A DNA stretch of 64,000 bases from Bryopsis sp. KO-2023 (Eukaryota; Chlorophyta; Ulvophyceae; Bryopsidales; Bryopsidaceae), in assembly GCA_030272585.1 (NCBI GenBank), contig BSYQ01000013.1:744001-808000 (forward strand). The letters run 5' to 3'. Below, piece after piece: positions 43,947 through 55,275 of this stretch. The translations under genes and the position numbers were made by a program. Positions within the stretch are counted from its first letter, which is position 1. The number at the start of each line of letters is the position of its first letter. The notes under the pieces were generated by a model. It saw only the letters and a list, made by a program, of their open reading frames with translations, was not told the origin of the DNA and made no database searches.

Positions 43947-46396
43947 GTTTTTCTACCAGTTTTTCAGGCAGCAGCAACCGCCGTTTTCAACGGAGATGCA
44001 TGAAAAAGAAGTGGATGGCTCCGAGCTCTTTGTTGGGGAAGCCCAAACGAATAGAATCCACAGAATTATTATGGCAGAATAAGGCTCCATAATGCTCCAT
44101 CGTATTTGCTTGATGTGTGCATGTGGTATGACACACTCTTGATAATCATCTGTGTGTAAAATAAAAAAAACGGTGCAAATGGGGCAAACGATCGAATAGG
44201 TTGTTAACAGAAAATTTATTGCAGCGTCAAAATCTGTGACTCATTGGTGTGCTGGCATTCGTTGTTGATTAACGAGATTAGATTTTCAGAGCTGAGGAGA
44301 GACCGACTCAATCTCGGATGGGGTGGGAGGAATCGAGTGCAAAGGAGGGAGGAGAGGCAGCCACGCTGGGTGATGATGGACTGCTATGGGAAAATTCCTC
44401 CCAAAGTTGGAAGCATCCACAACTCTGCCAGCTGGCAGCAAACGAATGCAAGCGAGCTCCAGGGCTGCCACCCACCCGGGCTCGACCTGCCTCCAGGATG
44501 TTTGAAATGGAATGTCCAGTCAGCAATCGACATCCCGATCAGAATTTACATTTGCCTCCAGGGTTGAATCCACCAGGCCTGAGAGCCTTGAAGAAGAACG
44601 ATCAAGAACGATCCGGCATCCCCGATGTCTGACATGGCAGCCAAAGTGAAGGATCTGCTGCCAACATCCCCTACTTTGCATCCTGGTCAATTCATGGCTG
44701 CCAATGCTGAGGATACGGTGGTGCAGAGCAGCGAGTGTGAGTGTAAGGAAATTTTTTCGATTGCTGAGCAAGGAGTGGGATTCGAGCAAGGTGGCCAACT
44801 GGATCCGGTGGGGCAGAACCAAATTTAATTTTTGTCAAGCTGGTGGTCAAGCCAGCTTACAGCCGGATTTACTGCTTGCCAGAAAGAACAACGGGGATGA
44901 TAATGGAAACCAATGCCGATTGTTGGCGTCGAAAAAAAAGCATTGTGAAAAAGGTTTTTTTTTTTTGTTGTTGTTGGGAGGCTTGCATGGATGGTGGCAC
45001 TGTTTTTTTGGTAAAATTTGTACATTAGATTTTGTAGATTCCTTCCAGGTGCTTGAAGATTGTGGGATGCTGGATTAAAAATTCGTTGCTCATCTATATT
45101 CTCCCCGATTCTGGCTGAAACGAGGGCTATTAAAAAGTGTTTTAGATTTTTGTAGATAGGGGGAAAAAGAAGACAGGGAGGGAAGTTTGTTTTTTCCCAC
45201 ATCGGGAGTCTTAATTCACTCCCTGCCTCCTCAACTCTGAACTGTTGCTGCTTTACCCAGTGAACAAATTCATATGAATTCAATTTTGCCTCTTCACAGT
45301 CTCATCAGGATTGGGATAAGAAAAGGTTTCTCCCAGGACCAAAACAACCCTGAGTCAGACCAAACCCACAGATAATTAGGGGCCTGGAAAAACCTTGGAA
45401 GCAGCAGTCCCAACGTTGTTGGTTAAACAAGACTTGAAGAATTCCAATGGCCGCGGACCGGTGGTGAGGACTGGAGGGGACCGGCCAGGGTGAAAGCACA
45501 GAGTGCGCTCAAATACTCCAAGCTCCGGAGGCTTTCCAAACATCGAATCCCGACGCAACACAATGAACACCATGTGGTTGTTGCTCTCCGTCGTCGGAGC
45601 CTTGGCCGCGTGCCACTCTGTTCACCCTACTGGTGCGCTGAGGAACATTGCTCTGGCTGTTCAGCACTGCGGATCGGGTTGACGGCTTAACGTTTTACGC
45701 TTTCTTCTGCAGACACCTCGACGATGCTGCAACTTGGTCCCCAGTGATCGTTGCTTGACCCGACCGGGTCTCCCTTGTAAGTTCAGTCGTATGTTTGGTG
45801 TATGGGTCTTGCCAGGAAGTTGGAATTCCTGTTTCTGCTGTGCTGTTCTGTCGATCTTGTTGTTTACTTCCAACTCATCTGGGGGAGGTGGTGGGTCCAG
45901 GGGTGGCGACGGCGGCGGCGGCGGCGGAGGAGGAGGAGGCCGTTCCAATGGTGGTGGCCATAATATCTTCCCCAAGCGGTGGCTTCTATGAGGGTGGCGT
46001 CAGTGGTTCTTACCTCCCAAGTGGGAGAGGATCTCCATTGTACGAAAAGGCATGCGAATGTGGGTGGGTGGGTGGTTGGGTGGGTGCTCTGATGAGCGAC
46101 AGAAATGTCGCAAGGGACGAATTCGATCTGGGTTTTCTAAAGGAAATGAAAATCTGCAAGGATGGAGTAAGCTAAGCAGCATGGACCAGTTTTTTTCTCA
46201 ACAGAAAGCAACAACCAAGGGTATGACACCACATAAATTTCATAAATTCATTGGAATTGCTCTGAATCCCTGCTGCCATGTCCTGTGCAAGTCTCACACC
46301 GCAGGGGTTGGCTTGCGTGGGGGGGGGGGGGGCGTTTCTGATCGGTGGAAACTCTGCTTGATGAGTGAATAGAATGGATGGTGTCACACACTCTTG
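43947..46396 (+). repeat. Array unit 4, diverged, internally deleted and truncated
   Basis: It starts like the other units but carries more substitutions (for example GGGAGGAATCG for GGGAAGAATCG near 44330, and TACATTTGCC for TAGATTTGCC near 44547). At about 44830-45070 it passes from the first internal subrepeat straight into sequence that follows the second subrepeat elsewhere, so about 2.5 kb including the ankyrin region is absent. It ends at 46396 in CACACACTCTTGA, where full units continue TAATCATCTG. Confidence 0.92.
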
Positions 46397-46492
46397 AAAC
46401 TTCAAGAAAGAAACTGGGAGGCTAGGCTGACAGAGGCAAAGTCAAAAACCTCAAAAACTACGAAGGTTGAGGTCGATGAGGATGTTGATTAG
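46397..46492 (+). pseudogene. 3' end of a gene cut by the array edge
   Basis: From the first base outside the array homology the frame reads KLQERNWEARLTEAKSKTSK then TTKVEVDEDVD and TAG: a charged helix with an acidic end, typical of real C-termini. Upstream in frame there is a stop at 46370 inside array sequence and no acceptor, so the true upstream exon appears to be lost or displaced. Confidence 0.45.
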
Positions 46493-46520
46493 CTATATAG
46501 CTAATCACTAGTGTATAGTA

Positions 46521-47282
46521 ATGGCTTGCTCTTCTTGTGAAGCTGACCCCGGTTGCGAACATGCTGGGGTGGAGGAGGTCAAGCTCAAGGAACTGCATGA
46601 TTTGGAAACTTTTCTTGCTGGTGGGGGAGTCCTTCAATGATAGTAACAAGACAAAATTGGAGTTTTGGTGTGGAGCTTTTTTAGCACCAGTGGTAAAGGA
46701 GACAGGGACATGGGGAAATATGGGAAGCAGCCTGAAGGGGCAGAGGTTGTGAACCTGGTGGAGGACGAAGAAAACAAAGTTGGGAGCACCAGTGATCTGA
46801 AGGGGGCTGCTGGAAAGGCTGTTGAAAGAAAAAGCTGCAAAAACAAAAACTTTGAAAAGAGCGAAGCGTGGCCATCGACACAAGGTATGACAACACCCTA
46901 CTACACAACTCGATGTTTTTTTTTTCTTTGTTCTTGAACTCCAACAAGAAAGAAACAAAAGAAATGATGATACAACGAGAGAATTGTTCCAATACAATAC
47001 GACATGTCTTTGAATCTTTTTTTTGGGGGTGTGTTGTTGATGCGTAGGCCATGGCTGGGACAAACACTTCAAAAGAAAACTCAGTGGGGGAGGGGGGACT
47101 CAAAAAGCAAAACAAGCAGCGAAATCTAATTGCAAGCAAAAAGGGTCGTTTCATTTCTTTTACCAAGAAATAAATGTCCAGGTGCTTGGGCATCGGGGGA
47201 AAAAAAAAAATCGAAATCTAAGCAATGGGCAGCAATGAATGTCTTGGTGAAATTCAGGGACAAGGATGGAGTCATCATGTGA
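46521..47282 (+). CDS. Small lysine-rich protein gene, exons partly resolved
   Basis: Three 3' exons fit well: 46685-46884 (TSGKGDRDMGKYGKQPEGAE, later SDLKGAAGKAVERKS), 47048-47181 (GHGWDKHFKRKLSGGGGTQK to FHFFYQEINVQ) and 47223-47282 (QWAAMNVLVKFRDKDGVIM, TGA), with matching phases at GTATGA/GCGTAG and CAGGTGCTT/TCTAAG sites. The likely first exon begins with ATG at 46521 (MACSSCEADPGCEHAGVEEV) but no donor in it gives the needed phase 2, so an exon or frame detail is missing. The product is rich in Lys and Gly and has no domain I recognise. Confidence 0.5.
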
Positions 47283-47663
47283 GGCAGTGAGGTGAATTGC
47301 TTGTGCATCATAGGCTGATCACTAATTTTTTAGTGCTGATTTGGTTTGATTTTTCTCTGAAAACCTCGAGGGGGATCTCTTTCTGAACACTATATATATA
47401 TTTTTGCTTTTATTATCCTGGTGCCGATTTTGAGGATTTTTCCATCGCCGTTTTTGTTATCCATGTGTTTTTTTTTTCCTTGTTCCCTTTTGTTAAAAAA
47501 AAAAAAGAAAAAATGATTTTCTTAATCTATTTTTCTGGGTTTTTTCTTTACAGCATGAATTTCACATCATGGTTGCAAATTATTTTATTTGGAAAAGATG
47601 ATGCTGAAGTAAGAAGTATCATAAAAGCCAGGGTGGTGTTTTTCCACCAAAGAAAGAAATCCC

Positions 47664-48012
47664 ATGGAAGCTTCCATGCGCAAATTGGAAGAGGTCAGTT
47701 GAAAACTAAAACTATTTTCCATGGTTTTCATTTTTTTTTCAGAATCTGTTTTTAGATCCAAAACAACAGTGAATTCAGCAAGTTTTGATCCGTTGATTAT
47801 TCACATTGATGTTAATGATTCACATGATCTTTTTTTTATTTTCATTCTTTTCCTTTCAAGTGATTAATTCAGTTTTTTTGTTTTTATCCCAGAGAGTTGT
47901 GAAACGGCTCGACAAGCATCAAATCAAAAAGGCGCAAAAAAGATGCAACGAGTTGAAAGGACTCGGATCGGCATTCATAAGCCGACGTTTTCAAAACTCA
48001 TGGGAAGATTAG
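47664..48012 (+). CDS. Short basic coiled-coil ORF, two exons
   Basis: Exon 47664-47693 (MEASMRKLEE) joins in phase 0 at a GTCAGT donor and an ATCCCAG acceptor to 47893-48012, RVVKRLDKHQIKKAQKRCNE then LKGLGSAFISRRFQNSWED and TAG. Only 49 residues if the ATG is the true start; it may be the 3' end of a longer gene whose earlier exon, near 47556, cannot be placed. No family known. Confidence 0.4.
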
Positions 48013-48940
48013 TCATCGCTAAAACAAAAAATTCCTCGAAATTGGTCATCCAAAATGTATATCATAATCCTATTCGAGATGCGGGCTGCCTAAAAAATAC
48101 TCCTGGCTTTGAAAAGTAAATAGTTGAACCCAAGTAACATAAAATATTTTTTAAAGAAGTTGAGAAGTGTTGCAAGAATAAATCATCAGATGTCACAGAG
48201 CGTTTTCAAAAAATGCACTCAAGTGCTTTCAAACAGCACTTTGCCATCCCAACCCACCCCCCCAAAAAAAATAGAAAAAGAGGGGGGTTCTAGCAGATGG
48301 ACATCCGTGCTCTTGACAACCCAGCATTCAACCTTCTTTTGCCAGGAGGGGGAGGGGGGAACAGGTCTGACTTACGAGAAATTTAAAGATTCCCCACAGA
48401 AGCCTCACCTCCAAACTAATACTTTGCAACATTCACTTCTGAGTCAGACCAACGAACGCTAAAGATTCGGGACGAGAAAATGCTTCATTTGGGTTGAATC
48501 GCAGCAGCTTGAATTTCTTTTCTCAGTTTTTCCAACGTTGAGATTTGGACAAGATCTCATTGCCCCCTTTTGCGAGCTTTAAAAAACCTGGCTCACAAAT
48601 GCGAATTTTGATGGCACCATGAAGCATGCCACCGAAGAAATTTTATAGAAAAAAAAAGTTGAATTGGATCTCTGCCAGCAGGAGTACAGCCCATAGCGAC
48701 CCAAACGCAAAAAAAACAAAAATATCAATCAATCGACCCCTTCTCTTTCATTCTTCCAGTTTTTTTTCTTTTCAATCCTTTTTTTAATTTTTGTAAACAC
48801 AATTCTCGACTTGGTCCCCTCCCCCGAAACGATTTCTTGACTAAAAAACACAAACGGAATTCCGCCACAGCAACCCCAAACCAACAGCCAGAAGAATTAA
48901 AATGAAAATGCAGAAAGAATGGCCTCAGCCGACTCGAATA
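48013..48940. other. Intergenic stretch
   Basis: AT-rich sequence with A and T runs, a C tract near 48259 and a G-rich patch near 48346. No exon chain or RNA gene is visible. It should include the 3' region of the minus-strand glycosyltransferase gene. Confidence 0.45.
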
Positions 48941-51900
48941 TCACTGAAACTTTTTCACACATCTCTGGTAAAAGAAGGGCACCCTAGACTCCGGCTTGCA
49001 TATCCCTGGACAAGAGGATTCGAAAAAAGCAATGCACATGTCCTCGTTCTTTTGCTCCAGGCATTTCCTATCGTCGCAACACAGCTTGGCCTCATCCACA
49101 TATTCCACCTCCAATCCGAGAAGCCACGCACCCAAAGTCACATCGTCATGTGCAAATCCGTGCATGACATCGGCGTTTTGGGCCAAATAGCGGGCAACCA
49201 ATCCGGACAGCCCGTAGACCTGGCCGTGAGCGTGTCTGTGGTAACTCAGCTTCTTGTCTTTGCCGATAGGGTCCCCAAATCGCCAATGGTCGGGCTCGTT
49301 CCATCGTTTGCGTGAGCTGGTGACGACTTCTCCGGATTTCATACAGCCCTGATTCAAAGCATTCAAAAACTCCTGGAATCTAAAATCTAAAATCCGAAAT
49401 CTAAAATCTAAAATCTACAATCTGGAATCTAAAATCTACAGTCTGGAATCTACAGTCTGGAACCTGGAACCTGGAACCTGGAATCTAGAATCTGGAGGCT
49501 GGAATCCAAAATCTGGAATCTGCTTACACTTGAGTAGGTCGCTACAGCAGTACACCTGGGGTTCTATTTCAAAATCTTCTGGCAGATGTCTCTCATTTTG
49601 AAAAGTCCGGCTTCACAAGTGAAAGAAAAAAGAATACATTGAGAATGAAAAGTTGATTTTCTTGGAGCGACTGTGATTCCTCGCCAGGTTGACTCACCAA
49701 GTACAGATTCCCCTTGTTTCGTTTCGGCTCCAAGAAAGCCACGAGTTGATCCAAATTTAACACCACGTCTTTCTCAACCTACCACCACCAAAAAATGTTG
49801 AACAAAAACACAGGAAAAAAAACACTCCCAAAAATAACATCAATACGACCACCGGTGGCTGGAGACAATAATCGATCAGAAACCAAACAAAACAAGCGAA
49901 ATTGCCTAAATAATAAATAAATAAATAAATAATCACCTTGAAGAAGAAATCGGCATCCACAGAGAGGGAGACGCCCCTTAGATATCCAAGCACTTTTTTT
50001 GGAGCGTCTTCGAATCCTCGGATATCGACCGGCATGATGTCCCCGTGTTCCTCCATTTCTTGTCGAAGATCCGACATCACCTTTTCATCCAACCAGTCAC
50101 TGAGGAAACAAGGAGGAAAAAAAAAAAGACAAAATAGTCGGCCATCCACGCTTTGCTACTTTTTTCTCTCGCCTTGCTTTTCGTCTCATGAAAGGTGTTG
50201 GTTTTTTTGGTTGTTTTTTTTTGGGGGGGGGGATCGAGGGTGTACAGAAACAGCCCAATCGCCCAAAAATATCCACTTCGAACTTTTTTTCAAACATCTC
50301 TTCTCATTCGCCGAAAAGCAATAAAAAAAAAACCCAAAGAAAGTGGCATGGATAAAGAAAGGATTATGGTTTTACCAAGTTTTACCTTTTCCCGACTATG
50401 AAGCGAATCATGACCCCCCGCTTCTCCTCCAGATCCTTGAGTTTTTCCCCGGTCGGCACCCAGGTGTTTCTCAAGTAAGTCCGGTGGTGCTTGTCGCCAG
50501 GGTCTGAATTCACCCCAATGAACACAAGCATTTTTTTCCCGACTTTTTCTTCTTGGGTTTCCTTGAAACTCCGCACTCTTGGAACTTTGGTCGCTGACTA
50601 AGAAAAAAAAACAACCCCCCAAAAAACGAAATTTAAAAAAAGGAAAAAAAATATTTGACAAAACCACACACGTCCATTAGGTACCAAGATACCATATCCA
50701 CATGGAGGAAAACTCTGGGTTTTTTTTTAATTAGTATTTAATTATTTTCTTCTTTTTTTTTGTTGGGGGATATCTGACACTATTGACTCTACACCCACTC
50801 ATCCCAAATATCCACAGAAAACAGAAAACCTGCCCTTACATTGATTCTCTCTGAGGAGATTCACTGTACAGTGGTTCTTTTCTATTTTTATTATTACTAG
50901 TACATTTATATATTTTTTTATTTTTATTTTTACACACCTCCCAGGCCCCCTTGGTGTGCACTTGCTCGTACAATGATGCGATCTGTGCATTTCTGGCCCG
51001 GATAATGTCATCTTTCCTTCGCATAGCATCCACCATCCCGGGCTGTTCTCTGGATTCGATGAATTTGACCGGGGATAAATGGAGCTCCTTTCGCAAAAGG
51101 CCATCTGGCTGGTAAGCAAACCCCCTTACCTGGAAAATCCAACAGGCACGTTTCAAGAAAAGGAGGAAAAAAAAGTGGTGTAGGGAAAAGAAATTATGGA
51201 GAAGCTTCTCAAAAGAGAGTATGTCTGACCAGGCACAAGCCGTTGGGGAGTGCAGCCTCTTGTTGAAAAAAAAAAGCGATTAATTAATTAAAAAAATGTC
51301 TCTATATTTTTATGAGTTCTGTTCCAACACATCCAAAAAGGAATTCCAAAATAATCCGCACATCGAGGCTTGTCTAACACTTTCCTCCAAAAAAGAAAAA
51401 AAATATATGTTCGGAAAACTCAACTTATGATTTTAATTTTCCCGCGCAAGCAACTGGAAATCTCGGCAAACTGTAATTGAAAAAAGAATTAAAAATCGAA
51501 GCCCCCAACCTGATAAACGTTGTCTGGCAGGGTCGGCAGCTTGAACCTGAACGCTACATTGGTCGCCACGACGGTTCCATTTTCCAGAGTCGGCGGGCCT
51601 GCGCATATTCTGTTTGTCAGACTGTGAGGAGCGGGGTTCTTAGCTCGAACATCGCCCACATGCACTCCGTCGACAAAAATCCCAACCTGCCACACACACA
51701 CCATGATGCATCCCCTCACCTCCCCAAATTCCCAATAAATTGACAATTTTACTACAATTGTCAATGTCATATCAATTGTCATTTTCTTTTCCGTGTGGCT
51801 CAGACACACCCCCCCCGGTAAAAAGCTGGCTTCAAGAAAAGATTTACCTTATTCCTTTCTTGAATCGGCCGGCTGGCAAACGAACTGATGGACTTTTCTT

Positions 51901-52726
51901 TGTTATACGACATTTGCTAAGATTCTGTTGCGAATTGAACTGTTGAGTTTACCTTTATCTGAGCATCCACCACTCCACGTTGACAGGCCCATCCAGTGAC
52001 ATACCCATCTTCAATGCCATCAAATTGACCCAGGATTGGATTTGGTGAGTCATCGGTGCTCTCATCATCAGCTTCAACTAAAACTCATAGAAAGTCAGAC
52101 ATACGATTATACAGAGAAGCATTATAATTTCTATTTTTTTCCAAAAGGGAATTTCAGCTCTAAGAGTGGGGTAGAGAGTTAGAGGGGAATAAAAACATCG
52201 TCGTTCTTCCCATTTCCCGATTTTGTTTTCATTTTTCTTTATTTGTAATTCTTGTTTGCCTCGAATGTGTCGCTGAATTTTATTGGCATTATTATGGTTG
52301 ATGATCTTGCTCGAATGCACGAGTTTGGAGCAGGTGCCATCAAGTGTTTGGTTGTCAGACAATCAAATGCAAACCAACAAATTTCCCTTTCCCTCTCTTT
52401 GAATTGAGAAAATCAAAAGAAATGCTTCCATTTAATACACGTTCTCCTGTGAAAATATATCAGAATGCATCGGTCTTCAGCAACAGAATTCTACATAACG
52501 ATTATAATACTGAAGTTTTTCCCCACATTCTACTGAATCCCCCTCCCACCTGTGTTTATTGCGTCGTCCTCCAATCGAGAACCTTGCAACTCCGGAATTT
52601 GGGCCCCAATTTTTGGGTGAACATTGTGGTATACCAGCTCCGGCTCCGGGGCTTTCGTCTCTTCCACAGGGGCCACCGGTTGTTCAGCCGCTACCTTAAG
52701 CTTTTTCACGAGTTGCCACTGCATGT
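48941..52726 (-). CDS. GT31 family glycosyltransferase (beta-1,3-galactosyltransferase-like) with N-terminal GWAC module
   Basis: Minus-strand exons 52726-52550, 52077-51953, 51686-51510, 51129-50938, 50597-50386, 50099-49937, 49778-49698 and 49348-48941 agree in phase; from Met at 52724 they give 510 residues. The C-terminal half is a GT31 domain: MLVFIGVNSDPGDKHHRTYL, RNTWVPTGEKLKDLEEKRGV, MIRFIVGKS, VDADFFFKV, then GCMKSGEVV, EPDHWRFGDP, HATGQ-like HAHGQVYGLS and AHDDVTLGAWLLGLEVEYVD with LCC. The order and spacing match plant-type GT31 enzymes of the Golgi. Upstream, FDGIEDGYVTGWACQRGVVD and VGIFVDGVHVGDVRAKNPAP look like the beta-rich GWAC repeat found with other carbohydrate-active proteins. 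The metal-binding DDD is replaced by EKD in KVEKDVVLN. A membrane anchor is not visible, so further 5' exons are likely. Confidence 0.88.
49376..49525 (+). repeat. Minisatellite in the last GT31 intron
   Basis: About fifteen imperfect copies of a 7-10 base word related to AATCTAAA, AATCTGG and AACCTGG, starting directly outside the acceptor of the last exon. The repeat ends in the sequence shared with the inverted-repeat element at 57113. Confidence 0.85.
49511..49573 (+). repeat. Fragment related to the 57113 element
   Basis: ATCTGGAATCTGCTTACACT, then TGAGTAGGTCGCTA and CCTGGGGTTCTATTTCAA match the left end of the element at 57113-57388, with a few substitutions. No right end is seen here. 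It lies in the same intron as the minisatellite, which seems to be built from the element's terminal GGAATCT words. Confidence 0.7.
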
Positions 52727-52980
52727 CTGTTGACTTTTGGAGTTGAGACTCCTAATACATAGGGGGACAAAAAAAAGTGTATTGACCGAAACATGCATCA
52801 AAACCTCGGTGCATGATGAGGCCTCGCTCAGAAATGTAGATGGATCAGCTCTGAAGAGATCTTTTGTTGTTTTCAGTTTCTTCATCCCACCCCCAGAAAA
52901 CCAATCAACCCCATCGCATGAAACCATTCTTGTTTCTTGTTTAATACAAGAAGTCAGCGACGCACGACAAACCTTAGGGC

Positions 52981-53084
52981 TTTTACTAGTTTTGTCCTTG
53001 TGTGTTTTATCCTGGCATATTCTTTGGATGTACTTTTACTAGTTGTGTACTTGTGTTTTATCCTGCCATCTTTTTCGGATGTAC
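52981..53084 (+). repeat. Tandem duplication of about 52 bases
   Basis: Two adjacent copies (52981-53033 and 53034-53084) share TTTTACTAGTT, TTGTGT, TTTTATCCTG-CAT and GGATGTAC with several differences. They lie upstream of the first GT31 exon found. The region 52727-53460 may hold missing 5' exons of that gene, but none could be fixed. Confidence 0.8.
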
Positions 53085-53460
53085 AGCCCCAGTCTCACCA
53101 GATGCTCCACTTGCCTTGAGTACTCCCATAGCCTGCGAAGGCAAAAAAGCAAAGAAGTGAAGATTCTGCTGCCGCAATCAACTTCTGTTGTTTCATTTGT
53201 ACTTTCCCCATCTTTCTTTTTTTGAGAAGGGCCTTTTTTGAGCTTAATGTTAATTTTTTGAGCTTCTTGTTTATGTTTTGATATTTCAGGCTCTGAAATT
53301 GTGGCATAGATGTTCCATGGTACTTTGTGAAGGTCCCAGGAAATTTTTAAGCCCACTGTTTCACTGTTTTCCCAAAAAATAGATAAATAACACAAGTTTT
53401 ATGTTGGACCAGTTGTCTTTCCGTGTTTTGTGCACACGAGCAAATCAATCTTCTCCGAGA

Positions 53461-54415
53461 AATTCAAGATAATCGTTCGCCCGTGTTCGTGCTACTGGGT
53501 GGGTACCTCCTCGCCACGAACATGGTCGCCACTGCGCTTACGAAAAGCCATAGTAGTCCTGTGTTGGACGTGCGCCTCTCCATCGTTGACGTAACCAGCG
53601 CTCTGCGTCGTTCTCAACCCCTTGCGCGGTTGGAGGTTCCAGACGAAGAGGGGCTTTCAGTGGTGGGATTGGAAGAACAAGAAGTTGCTTCGTTTTGAGT
53701 TGAGCTTGGTCTTTGCGCGGTGTTCAGTCTCGACACCTTCCGTCTGTTCTCTCCAGAAATTCCATGCGAGGAGTGCAAGAATAATCCGCCATGGTGGAAT
53801 TGTGGAATTACATATCTCGGGATCGCTTCAGTGATTTCACCACTGTCCAAAAGACACACAAACGAAAACTCACGTAACCTTTCTTTTTCTCGGTTGGAAA
53901 AGAAAATTAAGCTGAAAATATATGATCAAAATGAATCTCCAACCATGCGCTAGATTCGTCGGACATGAGGCTAATTGGCGCGAAGTTCCAGCAATTGGAA
54001 TTTTTAGGCTTCACTGCATCCACCCCACACCCCACACGCACCGCTCTTGCTTGTGTTTTTTTATTTGCTATTCGTCCGCGGCCTGGACACACTGGCAGGC
54101 TGGAGGGTCTGGAGGGCCGTGCCCTAGAAGGCTATGTTGTTGCTTCTCATGTCCTTCTGATGAGGTCGAACTTGTTTGGATTTTTTTTTAGTTCCATCTT
54201 TTCTTGCTACACAAGTTTCTGAAGCGGATCCGGCACGCGGAGGAGAACAAGACGTGGGTGCGCCGGTGCGTACCCATTTTGGCGACGGACCCCAACGGTC
54301 TCGCTGCGGGGTTGTGGTGATGATTGGGTTCGTCCTCGTTTCCAGCTGCAAGCGATCCAAGATCCCGCTACCTCGCGGAATACCCCACAAGGAACCCAAA
54401 GAACCCCTCAGCTGA
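53461..54415 (+). CDS. Possible gene with hydrophobic segment, structure uncertain
   Basis: A plus-strand frame open to 53698 has good codon texture (many C/G third positions) and reads VFVLLGGYLLATNMVATALT, a likely membrane helix, then SIVDVTSALRRSQPLARLEV and EEGLSVVGLEEQEVASF. Exon-like continuations follow after CTCTCCAG (53758: PCEECKNNPPWWNCGITYLG) and after CTACACAAG (54210: EADPARGGEQDVGAPVRTHF, then CGVVVMIGFVLVSSC and a stop at 54415). Phases between these pieces were not resolved and no ATG clearly fits. The opposite strand also stays open. No family known. Confidence 0.3.
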
Positions 54416-55260
54416 GGGCGGTGCCAGCGGAATTCGAAGTCGCGCAGCCAGACCGCCACTGCAACTAATACCTCTCGAACCGACGACGTTTTCGGTTCGT
54501 TAACAAAGCGTGGGAGATCCCCCAGTGGGGCACTTGCGGAAGTAGTGCTGGCGAAAAGTGCGTCTCGCTGCTGGGGAACAAACGGAAAGCATGGATAGCG
54601 TCGTCAGCGTGGAACTTGAGTAAAAGGTATTTTTTTTATCTGAGAGAGAATGGAAATTGTTTTCTTTCGACTGTTTCAGGGTTATCTCTTTTAAATGTTG
54701 AATGTGATGCTTCTTAGAAGCATCATGTATGGACGTCCATACATGGATGAAAACAAATGTATTTGCAAAAATCGCAGTTCCTGTGTCACCCCAAACAGGC
54801 ACAGCCATCCATTCAAAATCGAATGGAGGCAAGCAAATCTCAACTAGGCAACACCGTTCACTGATGCATGAGATGCTCATAAATCAAAAATTTGAATATG
54901 ATGTTCGAACATCCTAATATTTGAAGTCGAATGTCTCCTGTGTTTGGGAAGGGAAGGGAGGGGGGACTCCCTTGCTTGCTTTTTCCCCACTCCCACTGAT
55001 GACAGGTGACAACCACCTGTGAAAAAATCACTTCTTAAGGAAATCCACTCCCAGGCATATCTCCGGCAATATCTGTTTTGGTAGTGGGTCGATGACCATT
55101 CGCATATTGAAAAGTTTCCGTGGTTCAATTTATTTGTTTTCTCAAAAAAAATGGTGGTTCAATATAAATACATCAATACAAACAATCCATTTTTCTTGGC
55201 ACGATCCCGCGATTCTGCACTGAAAATCGATCCTACTCCAACCACATTTTCATTTCTAAA
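54416..55260. other. Interval without a supportable gene
   Basis: Contains short frames on both strands with no partners, a small inverted pair around ATGGACGTCCATACATGGAT near 54728, and the AT-rich 3' side of the channel gene. An exon reading CRQHYFRKC-like on the minus strand near 54520 has no support. Confidence 0.4.
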
Positions 55261-55275
55261 GGGAAAAAAAAAAAT

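Noticed and set aside
54124-54459. Minus-strand frame of 111 codons opposite the possible plus-strand gene
   Set aside because: Arg-, Pro- and Ser-rich shadow of the plus-strand frame; no splice sites or motifs.
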